Both the position numbers and the translations under genes were made by a program. Under the pieces are notes generated by a model, which was not told where the DNA came from, searched no databases, and saw nothing but the letters and a program-made list of their open reading frames with translations. From Mycogone perniciosa (Eukaryota > Ascomycota > Sordariomycetes > Hypocreales > Hypocreaceae), in assembly GCA_025331125.1 (NCBI GenBank), contig JAOALB010000028.1, forward strand, positions 1 to 16,780: DNA of 16,780 nt, given 5' to 3'. Shown piece after piece: positions 8,640-16,780 of the stretch; position 1 is the first letter of the stretch, and each line of letters starts with the position of its first letter.

Positions 8640-9630
8640 GTTAATAATATTCCTTTAAAGTTTTAGTATTTAATTTAATAATAATAATTTTAAAGTCTTA
8701 ATACTATATAGTTATAATCTATTCTTTAAAAGCGTTATAATCCTATATTTATTCTATAAAGTAAAATAGGATTTTAATTAGAAATATATTATATTTTACT
8801 TTCTTTTAAAAGTATATTATATATTTGTATATAATATAAGTAATTTAAGATATAGTATAATGCTTTTTATAAATAAAGTTATTTACAGTATAGTCTTTTT
8901 ATATATAAAAATATACAGCTTCCACTTATATAGCTAAAGCAGCTAAAATAGCTTTAATAGTTATTTTATGATTAGCTTTATTTTATATATAAAGCTGTTT
9001 ATATAAATATAAATTTAACCTATTTTAATGTATTTCTATAGTAACTCTTTTAATTAAGTTTAAGTAGTATTCGTTTAATTTACCTTTAAGGTTACTATTT
9101 ATAAATAGTATATTGTTTAGTTTTAAAGGTATAGTACTATATAGTAATAGTCTACATTATAAAAGGTTATCTTTATCTTTATTATTAAGGTTACTACTGC
9201 TAGTCTATCTTTTATTATTTATAGTAATTTAATTAAGATATTAATAGTTAATCATAGTAATTAATTCTTTATTTACAGTACTATTATCTTTATTTAATTT
9301 ACTATAGCTAAAGTTTAGGTTTTATTCTATTAAATTATTTAAATATAGTAAATACTTATTTACTTTATTTCTTTTAAAGATACCATTAAAAGTTAAAGAT
9401 TTAAGGTTTAACTAATATCCCCTTTAATTTATTATCAATATCTTTTTAGGTTATTTAAAGTATTATTAACTTTTATCTTTACTAGATTTATAAATAAAGC
9501 AGCTATTATTATAATATATAGTTTAGTTAAATACTATGTAATTAATAATTTTCAAAATTATATTAAGCTTTTATTTAAGTTTTAGCGCAGGCTTTCAAGC
9601 TTTATTAGTTTTTAGCTTTAATAAAGCTTT
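8640..9630 (-). other. Unassigned AT-rich stretch between C1 zinc knuckle and protease
   Basis: About 1 kb of AT-rich DNA lies between the gag zinc-knuckle relic and the part of C1 that matches C2. I see no recognisable motif or open frame. If it is all element sequence, zinc knuckle and protease would be about 550 codons apart, long for a gypsy Gag-Pol. A further small insertion may therefore be hidden here. C2 offers no comparison because its homology starts at about 9740. Confidence 0.4.
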
Positions 9631-9632
9631 AT

Positions 9633-9677
9633 TGTCCCTTAAAAGTATTTTGATTTATTATAGTTATAATAAACAGC
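9633..9677 (-). pseudogene. Gag zinc-knuckle relic (C1)
   Basis: The minus strand reads VYYNYNKSKYF*GT. A retroelement zinc knuckle is C-x2-C-x4-H-x4-C. Tyr occupies the first two Cys positions (TGT to TAT) and the His position (CAC to TAC), each a CpA/TpG-type change with exact spacing. The fourth ligand is not recognisable. This would be the RNA-binding end of the nucleocapsid part of Gag. It fixes the orientation of C1 and shows that the fragment begins inside gag. Confidence 0.6.
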
Positions 9678-10283
9678 CTTTACTTTTCCTTTTTAAATAG
9701 CATTTACATTTATTTAACTAAATCTTTTATTATTAAAGCTAGTAATATATTTTTATTACTTTTTATTTTAGTTTATATATTTTTAATATTTAAAGTATAA
9801 TAGTTTAAAGTATATTATATATAAATTAAATAAATTGTAAGATTAGTATTTATAATAAATTAATAATACTTTATATTTATCACTAGACTATCTATATTAT
9901 TAAAAGGATAAATATATTATTTATTTATAAAAGAAACTTTAAAAATAATAAATATTAAAGTATATTAAGTAGAAACCTACTTTAAAAAATAAAGGGATTA
10001 ATTAAATTATAAAAGAGCTATATTAAAATTAATTTAACTTTATTACTTATGAAGAAACTCCCTATAATAAAAAAAGGTAAAATGTACTTTAAAGAACTTT
10101 AAATAACTATAAAGTTTATATAAAAAAAGAAAAACTAAAAAATAATTGATATTACCTATAGAAAGGCTATAAAGTAATACTTAATAAATTATATCTTTTA
10201 AAATATTAAATAATAAAAGTAATAATAAAGATTTACTATATTTTACATTAAAAATAATAGTTAAAAGATATTAGTTATATATA

Positions 10284-10570
10284 TTAATATATAATAAAGT
10301 AATATGCAATTTTATTATACCTATAACTATAAGTTATTTATCATTACTTTAAGAAAAAGAAATTAAATTATATTAACTTTATTAAATTAAAAGAGGGGCT
10401 TTTATATATAATAATAAATAAATTACATAAAAGATTAATTATTTTAAATTTCAAGTCACTAAATATATAAAAGTAATTTTTTATAATATAGTAAATATTA
10501 AAAACTATAATATTACTTTTAGTTATTTTTAATTAAAATATAATAAATTTAATATTAATTAAAAAAGTAG
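10284..10570 (+). pseudogene. Gypsy aspartic protease relic (C2)
   Basis: Frame 3 reads LIYNKVICNFI at 10284-10316, the counterpart of LIDSKVISNFI in C1. Here Ser became Asn and Gly became Lys by G-to-A changes, and the catalytic Asp is Tyr (GAT to TAT, not a RIP change). At 10506-10559 follows YNITFSYF*LKYNKFNIN, matching the protease C-terminal box of fungal gypsy elements (YDITLGxPWLxxxNPxIxW), with Asp to Asn and Trp to TAG or TAA. Both blocks share a frame about 60 codons apart. The protease would have cut the Gag-Pol polyprotein. Confidence 0.82.
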
Positions 10571-10995
10571 TTAGCTTTATTAATGTAATAATAAAGCTTT
10601 TTTAATAATTAAAATTATTAAAAAGCTTTAGCTATAAAGCAGAAATTTTATATAAAACTATTAAGTAGATTAAAGAAAAGAATTAAGAAAATTACCTTTA
10701 ATTTAATTATAGAAATAATCTATTTAAATATAAGATTTAAATAAAATAGAAAGGAAAATAAATAGATTGAAAGGATAATTGCTTTTCTATAAAAAGTATT
10801 TAATAATATTAATAAAATATTTAAAATAAAAAGCATTAAAATAATAGTATTATTACATAACTATAAGATATCTTTAAAAAATACTAAAAGTATAATAAAC
10901 TATTTAAAAGAATATTTAATATAAAACTATTGAAATATAACTAATTAAACTATATGATTAAGTTTATAGATAATATAAGTATTACTTTTTATAAA

Positions 10996-11760
10996 ACTTA
11001 TAATTTAAATAAAAAAAAGCTTAAAAGCCTATAAAATTATTTAAATAATATATTAATTAAAAGGTATATTTAACGCTTTTTATTAAAAATAGGCTATTTT
11101 ATTCTATTTATATTAAAAAGAAAAGTAAATAATAGTTAATTATAAAGTTTTAATAGCTTAACAAAACTATTATTTAAAATAAAACTCTATTACTATTAAT
11201 TATAGAATTATAAAATAAATTATATAAAGAGAAATAGTTTATAGTGCTAGGTTTTAAAGGCGCTTATAACGTTATTTAAATTAAAGAAACATATAAATAA
11301 ATAACCGCCTTTTAAATTAAATATAGTTTATTTAAATACTTAATTATACCTTCTGGCTTTATTAATACCCCTATAATATTTTACAAGATAATTAATAATA
11401 TATTAAAAACGTACTTTTATATCTTTATAGTTATTTACTTAAATAATATTTTAATCTTTTTAAATACTTTTCAAGAATATAAAATATATATCTATAAAGT
11501 ATTATAAATATTATAAAATACTACATTATTTATAAAATTAAAGAAATATAACTTTAATATATAAAAGGTTACGTTTTTAAAGTATATTATTAGTTTTAAA
11601 GAAGCTTATATAAATTTATTAAAAGTATAAATAATATAAAATTAGGCTATATTTATAATAGTTAAAGAAGTTTAAAGCTTTTTAAGATTTATTAACTATT
11701 ATTAATCGCTTAAACTAATATAGTTTAAATTAAAAGGACTTTTAACTATTTATAAAATTT
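10996..11760 (+). pseudogene. Gypsy reverse transcriptase relic (C2)
   Basis: Blocks in order are TYNLNKKKLKSL at 10996-11031 (family LYNLSxxELxxL, frame 1), KFxxLNKTII around 11140-11180 (family VDYRxLNKxTI), FKGAYN at 11253-11270 (family FDLRGAYN), IKETYK*ITAF at 11280-11312, PSGFINTP at 11349-11372 (family PFGLTNAP), YLNNILIF at 11436-11459 (family YLDDILIY) and VKEV*SFLRFINYY at 11661-11702 (family VKEVQSFLGFANYYRRFI). Both YLDD Asp residues are Asn by G-to-A. This is the clearest protein ghost in the AT-rich half and identifies the superfamily firmly. Confidence 0.93.
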
Positions 11761-12250
11761 ACTATAAATATAAATGTAGTTGAAAAAGCTTAATAGTATA
11801 TTTATTAAAGTATTTATAAACTTTAAGTTATAAAGTAATATTATTTTTAATTAACTAACTATAAAATATAGTTTAAAGGTATAGGTTTATTAAATAGTTA
11901 ATATTATATTTAATAATAGACAAGTAAATATAATCAAAGAAATTATTAGTTAAATATATATAGGTAATATATAAATAATAGCGAGATTCTATATTATATT
12001 AAATATAGTTTTAATACCTTTAACTTTTAAAATACTATTTATTTAAATTATATAATCAATATTTAATTATATATTAAGAGATAAAAGTTAATATACAAGA
12101 TATAAAATAGGAAATATTTAAATTATTACTTTAACTGTAAAAGCTATTTATTAAGAATATAAAATAAAGGCATTATTTATATTAAAGCTAAAAGAAATAT
12201 TAACTTTATATGGAAATATAAAGTTAATAAAATAAAAAAAGTTTAAAGAC
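11761..12250 (+). pseudogene. Gypsy RNase H relic (C2, partial recognition)
   Basis: Just after the RT thumb a shifted frame reads EKA**YIY*SIYKL*VIK (about 11780-11833), resembling the fungal gypsy block AFxxLKxxFxxxPVLxxFDP. It is followed by LTN...GIGLLNS, resembling ETDASDxAIGxVLSQ with Asp as Asn. Beyond about 11930 I cannot assign residues confidently. RNase H would remove the RNA strand after cDNA synthesis. A weak resemblance to the integrase zinc-binding region (Y*KSLLKKV*KYK) appears near 12405-12450 and is not claimed as a separate feature. Confidence 0.55.
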
Positions 12251-12559
12251 TATTTAGTTTACTTTTAAAGAAGAGGTTTTATATTAACTATTAAAGTAAA
12301 CTAAAAAGGTTTAAGTTAATTACTATTAGCTAGTAATTTGAAATATTAAATAAAAGTAATAATAGAAATAGTAAAAATAATAAAAAGGTTTAAAGAAATA
12401 AAGAATTATTAGAAAAGCCTTTTAAAAAAAGTATAAAAGTATAAATAAGTTAAGACTAATAGTATTTTAAAGAAAAGTATAGAAATCTATTTAATAAATA
12501 ATATATTATTTAATAGTTGTATTTTTATTAAAAGTTTTTTTTTAGAAATAAAAGAAATA

Positions 12560-14311
12560 AAAATAAAATAAAAGATAATTTAAACTTTAATACTCTTTTT
12601 ATTATCTATATTATTTTAAAGTTTTTATTAATTAAAATTAAATTAAAACTTATACTAGATTAATAAACTATAATCTTAAAAATAATAAAAAGGAAACTAA
12701 TAACCTAAAAGACTATAATTTTAATATAAATGTTTAAAAATAAAGAAATAATATTTTTAAGGATTTTATAAAATATAAAAACCTAAACTTGAAAGTTACT
12801 TTACTATAAATTATTTATATAGTAAGATATAGTATGTAGTAAAGCAGTAGTATTTGAACTTTTGAAGCGATAAAAGAAACAATGAATTTATTGTAAGTTT
12901 ATATTAAAGAAGGCCTTTTAAAAAGGGCTATAGGCTATATAGCAATTTATTTTCTTACATATAAAAAGAAAATAATAGCTTTTACTTTATTAATTTTAGT
13001 ATATAAATAAATAGAATAATTAATAAGAATACCTTTATTCCTTTAAACACTAATTAATTTAATAAAGATTTTGTAGGCTATATAATATTATTATTACTAG
13101 ACTCTTTTTAGGCTATAATTAAATCCCTTTTAATAAAAAAAGTTAAGATATAACTATATTTATAAGCTTTCTTAACCTTTTAAGATACTATACTATTTTA
13201 ATAAATACAATAAACCTAATTGTATAATTTTAATATATTATTTTCTAGATATTATTTAATTTTATATTATAGCTTATTAGCTATTCTTAAATAATATTAT
13301 AGTATAGGGATTAAAGTCTATATATAATAATAAAAAAGTAATATTTAAGGTTTAATACTATATTTTAAAATGCCTTTAAGATTTAAATAAAACGTTAATT
13401 AATACTAAACTATTAAAATATATTATTTTAATAGTAAAATCAATCTTTTATTAAACATTAATTAAATTAAGAAAATACTTATATAGTATAGAGGGTTAGT
13501 AATTAATAATTAAAAGTCAATTTATATATTTTTAATAATACTATAACCTATAAGACCTTTATTAATTATACTAATACTATAAAAAGGTATAAAGAGTTTA
13601 AAGAAAGATTTAACCTTTTTTAAAGAAAATAATACTTTAATATCTTTAAATTAAAAAGATTATAGCTTTAAATATATATTATAGTTTAACTTTATAAGGA
13701 TTATTACATAGATGTATTTAAAATCATGTTTAAAAGTCAATTATATATTTACTTGAATAATAAGGCAATTAATATAAAATAAATTGATGATAACGTAAAG
13801 TATTTAATAGTAAATATAATTTATTAAAGGAAATTTATTTAATTATTAGCAGTTTTAATATAAAAGAATAATTTAATATAAATTAAATATAAAGATATTA
13901 ATAATATATATAATAATAATTTTATTTTTAATTTTCCTTTTCTATAATATATTTCTTTTATTACTTCTTTACATTATTAATATTTACTTTCAAAGATTAT
14001 TATATTAATATTGAAAGAATTAATAAAATAAATCTTTTATTGAAATTGACTTTTTTTATTTATCAATATTTATAAAGACAATTTTAGTAAACGTAATCCA
14101 TATATTTAATATATTTATACTCCTTTGAATGAATTTACTGAAAAAAAGTAATTATTTATTTAAATAACTATTAAATTCAAGAGGTATAAAACTATATAAA
14201 TAAACAAATAAACCTCATTAAATAAAAAGCTAACTTATATTCTCTTTTCATATATTAATTTATTTATAGTATTTCTTAATCTTTATATTATTTAACTATA
14301 GCTTTATAGTG
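12560..14311. other. Unassigned AT-rich region right of C2
   Basis: No ORF of note, no RNA gene and no clear domain match on either strand. By position it should hold C2's integrase and 3' LTR, but I could not recognise the catalytic D,D-35-E region or an LTR terminus. The piece 12840-12960 keeps slightly more G and C than its surroundings and reads TFEAIKETMNLL on the plus strand (about 12857-12892), which I cannot place in a family. Confidence 0.4.
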
Positions 14312-14385
14312 TTATTAAAGGGCAATTAGCACTTTGAATATATATATATATATATATATTTAAAGTGCTAATTGCCCTTTAATAA
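14312..14385. repeat. 74-bp near-perfect palindrome with AT-repeat core
   Basis: Perfect 24-base arms TTATTAAAGGGCAATTAGCACTTT (14312-14335) and its reverse complement (14362-14385) flank a 26-base core of GAA + alternating AT + TTT. The core also pairs, leaving a single G/T mismatch (14336 against 14361), so all 37 positions pair except one. That mismatch is what a CpA-to-TpA change in one arm would leave. The arms keep GGGC and GCAC in a region otherwise stripped of G and C. It could be a foldback/MITE-like miniature element (possible flanking TA or TTA/TAA target) or a cruciform-prone palindrome. No coding content. Confidence 0.9.
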
Positions 14386-15600
14386 AATATATATAATATT
14401 AATAATATAAATAATATAAAAAAGGTTTATTTTTTAAAGACCTTTTAATATTTAGCCTTTATATCTTTTATTAAGAAATTAAGTTTTAAAACTATACTAT
14501 ATATATATTATTATTCTTTTAACTATATTTATATAATAATAAATAAAGTATTTTAACATTAAGAATATATTTAATAAAAATACTTTTATTATAGGTTTAA
14601 ACTATTAAAGCATATTCATAAATACTCTTAATCTTTTTATACTTTTCTTTTCTTTTTATTTCTTTCATATTTTACATTATTTTAAAGTATAAGCAATTTA
14701 AGGTATAAAGCTAAAACGTAAACTTTGAATTAATAAAATGATATTATAAGTCTTTTAAAGGTTTAATGCAATTACTTTACTATTATAATTAATATAAAGT
14801 ATTAATGATAAATAAAATAAAGATAGTAAACTTTAAATTAAAATATATAAATAAATTAAATAAAGTCTAATATTATTAAATAAAAGCTATTATTAATATA
14901 TATGTTTAAAGCTATGAATATGATTAATTAAACTATTATTAAGCTATTTAATTTATTATTAATAAATTAATGTTTTAATAGAATTACTATAAAGTTATTT
15001 AAAAGTACTTAAAGTATTTTTTAAGTTTTTAAAAGTTATACTTTTCATTATAATTCTTTTACTTTATTAAGTATTAATATTTATTGTTTTTTACTTTTAT
15101 AGCTTTAATTTCTTTATAATATTACTTTATATTTCTAACTTTAATAATTCAATTAATATGTTTTATTTAGTTATTTCTTAATAATAAGAAATAATCTTAA
15201 ATTTATAATATATATTTAATTAATTCAAAAATATTTACTAGAATTTAAATATTAAGGTAAATCCTTAATGCAAAATAATTTTTATTAAAATTATATAATT
15301 ACCTATAATAAATTATAAAAACATATAAATTACCAATTTTCTATTTATTATATTGTTATATAAAAAGAAATGAAAATATTCAAAAGATTAATTTATAATT
15401 ATTAATATACTATTATATTTAACTTTTAATTTTAATTTAATAAATAATAATAGTTTATTAATAAAACTTAATAAAATTCACTTTTATGGTTATTTTAATA
15501 TTAATAAAGGTTAATGTTTAATATATAGTTTATATTTTAAAGTTTTAATTACTTTATAAATTATATGATAAAGAATAATATTTTCTATTACTTTTCTTAA
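14386..15600. other. Unassigned AT-rich region left of C3
   Basis: About 1.2 kb of very AT-rich DNA without recognisable motif, gene or terminal repeat. By position it may carry the RNase H and integrase end of C3 on the minus strand, but I could not align it convincingly with C2. A small hairpin (AAAAGGT...ACCTTTT, about 14421-14447) is visible and may be chance. Confidence 0.4.
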
Positions 15601-16780
15601 CCTTTAATATTTAAACTATTTTTAAATTTATTTGTATATTTTATAAATACCTTTATTTTTATAAATTATATATTAATAAACTTTTATAATTATTTCTCTT
15701 TAAAGTTTATTTAAAACTTAAATCCTTTTCTTTTCTTATTAGATTCCTTTATTAAATCTTATATTGTCTAGGTATTGATTATTATTATTATAAATATAAG
15801 CTAATCTTATATTAAATATAGTTTTAATAAATGTATATAAATTTATTTAAAGGTAATAATATATTTTACAGAAATACCTTTTTATATATAAGATTTATAT
15901 TCTTTTAGTTTTATAAATAGTTTACTATTTTATTATACTTACAGTATTCTACAAATATATATCTTATATTTCTAAAGGTATTAATAAAGTTAAAAGGTAT
16001 AACTATATATTAAAACAAAGTATATTTAATTTAAAAGGTAATTTTTCGTTATGTTTCTTTTTAATTTAAATAAAGTAAAAGTGCTTTCAAAATTTACTAT
16101 TATAAATTACTTGTTTTTATATAATTTATTTTATAATTTTACAATTAATTGTAATAAGGTTTTATCTTTACTTATAGCTTTATTAAGCTATTAATAGTTA
16201 ATAATTAGCTATAATTTATTTTCTTTTTAAGATAAATATAATAAAGTAATTTACTTTTAATAAAGAAAGTTAAATATATATTTTAATTAATATATTATTT
16301 AAATAATTATATAAGCTTTTAAATTTCTTTTTATCTAAATTATAAATCTTATAAAAAACAATATTAATATCATTTTTATATTTACTTATCTAGGTCTATT
16401 AATTATATTTTAATAGCCTTATATCAGATATTTCTTTAAATTGTTTATTCTATTTTTAGTATTTTCTAAACATATTTATAATTATTTTACTAATATTACT
16501 ATTTTACAGTTTTTTATTTTTAAGTCTTTTATTAATATAATTAAATAGTTTTAATAAAAAGTAAATTCCTTTTTAAATTTATTTACTTTTATTTTATTTT
16601 ATTTAAACTTTATTTTTAAATATACCATTTCTATTATTAAATTAAAGGTAATATTTTTAATTTCTTTTATTAATTCATTTAATACTCTTATATGTTAAAA
16701 ATCCTTTTTATAGTTAAATCCTTTTGAATAATTTTAATATCAATTAAAAAATAGTTAAAATAATTAAAAATAATTGAAAA
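15600..16780 (-). mobile_element. Ty3/gypsy fragment C3 with RT deletion
   Basis: This is a third copy of the gypsy family, minus strand, entering from the right edge. Positions 16220-16780 are a direct, diverged repeat of 7250-7790 (C1), for example the shared block at 16283-16302 and 7329-7348. Reading further down, 16275-15600 aligns inversely with C2 11060-11800. About 100 bp is missing at 15970-15985 relative to C2 11360-11458, removing the YxDD segment; homology then resumes with the post-YxDD region (C3 about 15970-15857 to C2 about 11460-11585) and the thumb. The fragment therefore covers the protease end through RT and cannot be functional. Confidence 0.82.
15850..16560 (-). pseudogene. 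Gypsy reverse transcriptase remnant with deleted YxDD (C3)
   Basis: This is the RT relic of C3, recognised by nucleotide alignment to C2, which carries the readable RT motifs. The segment before RT (about 16345-16245), the middle block (about 16075-15990, counterpart of C2 11280-11360) and the block after the catalytic centre (15970-15857) are all present. The intervening catalytic segment is absent. The joined ends share TTTATTAATACC- and TTTTAAATACTT-like sequence in C2, suggesting loss between short similar sequences. Stops occur in every frame. Confidence 0.75.

Larger units (their letters stand above)
7229..9735 (-). mobile_element. Ty3/gypsy fragment C1, cut by copia B
   Basis: This is a very AT-rich minus-strand fragment of a gypsy-superfamily element, reading from a gag zinc-knuckle relic (about 9677) through protease (8033-8001) to the beginning of RT at 7229. 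Its part from about 8640 to 7229 aligns in inverse orientation with C2 from about 9740 to 11165. For example, a conserved block near 7331-7348 matches 11041-11058, and one near 8333-8343 matches about 9965-9980. Homology runs right up to the LTR of B, so B appears to have inserted here and the rest of RT should lie left of the window. The 5' LTR and most of gag are missing at the C1/C2 junction. Confidence 0.85.
9736..12560 (+). mobile_element. Ty3/gypsy fragment C2
   Basis: This plus-strand gypsy fragment has protease before RT and RNase H after RT, the order shared by the superfamily with no integrase in between. Protease (10284), protease C-box (10506) and the RT core (11250-11702) all read in frame 3, though a segment around 10996-11095 reads in frame 1. 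Its left end is set by where inverse homology with C1 fades (about 9740, uncertain by about 50 bases). Its right end is not defined: readable motifs fade after RNase H, and integrase and LTR are expected further right. Sampled lines are about 10-15% GC. Confidence 0.85.

Noticed and set aside
11881..11950. NNRQVNIIKEIIS read as the RNase H 'LNRRQARWxExLS' block.
   Set aside because: The conserved Trp position does not align without an extra residue, so the resemblance may be chance; not annotated as a motif.
14312..14385. Palindrome as a bacterial-type terminator or a CRISPR repeat.
   Set aside because: The context is eukaryotic transposon debris. The repeat is a single palindromic unit without spacers, and the core is an AT microsatellite.
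14420..14450. AAAAGGT/ACCTTTT hairpin as a regulatory element.
   Set aside because: Only seven base pairs in AT-rich DNA, where such inverted repeats are expected by chance.
7229..16780. Mitochondrial or plasmid DNA, because of the extreme AT content.
   Set aside because: Recognisable gypsy protease and RT relics with C-to-T/G-to-A decay are present, and there are no mitochondrial genes, rRNA or tRNA.
7229..16780. Short open reading frames in the AT-rich half as small host genes.
   Set aside because: They are short, lack start context and composition expected of genes, and most overlap transposon relics in other frames.
1..16780. A previously undescribed biological system (defence, biosynthesis, novel mobile element).
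   Set aside because: Everything recognisable belongs to degraded copia and gypsy retrotransposons. The only possibly novel item is the 74-bp palindrome, reported separately.

Overview
The window reads as a graveyard of long-terminal-repeat (LTR) retrotransposons from a filamentous ascomycete nuclear genome (Pezizomycotina; the species cannot be named). I find no intact host gene, tRNA or rRNA. Two observations point to fungus. Pol-type protein motifs are readable on both strands but are riddled with stop codons. The substitutions are overwhelmingly C-to-T and G-to-A in CpA/TpG context: Gln and Trp codons became TAA/TAG, Asp became Asn, Gly became Arg or Lys, Ala became Val, and ATG became ATA. 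That is the signature of repeat-induced point mutation (RIP). CpA and TpG are rare throughout, TpA is very common, and the few surviving C residues mostly sit before T or C.

Left part (1-7228): two copies of one Ty1/copia family, less degraded (about 27-35% GC in the lines I counted). Element A (1-3308, + strand) enters from the left edge inside its integrase and continues through reverse transcriptase, RNase H, a polypurine tract and a 581-bp 3' LTR. Element B (3309-7228, - strand) has a 581-bp 5' LTR, a primer-binding site that looks like the half-tRNA type complementary to the initiator-Met anticodon arm, then gag, protease, gag-pre-integrase and integrase. B stops abruptly at 3309, exactly where A's LTR ends. 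A positions 1-725 are the same coding stretch as B positions 4034-3309. The simplest reading is that A inserted into B in opposite orientation; the rest of B would lie beyond the left edge.

Right part (7229-16780): much more AT-rich (10-18% GC in sampled lines). It holds three fragments of one Ty3/gypsy-like family. C1 (about 9735 to 7229, - strand) runs from a gag zinc-knuckle relic through protease to the start of RT and is cut by B's LTR, so B apparently inserted into C1. C2 (about 9736 onward, + strand) carries protease, RT and RNase H relics and lies head to head with C1. C3 (16780 to about 15600, - strand) is a third RT copy that has lost about 100 bp including the catalytic YxDD segment. 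Between C2 and C3 is strongly AT-rich DNA I cannot assign, holding a striking 74-bp near-perfect palindrome at 14312-14385.

Inferred history: gypsy fragments accumulated and were heavily mutated, copia B landed in C1, copia A landed in B, and these younger layers were also mutated, but less. Nothing here looks able to make protein. The interest is in the layered architecture, the readable ghost motifs and the palindrome.
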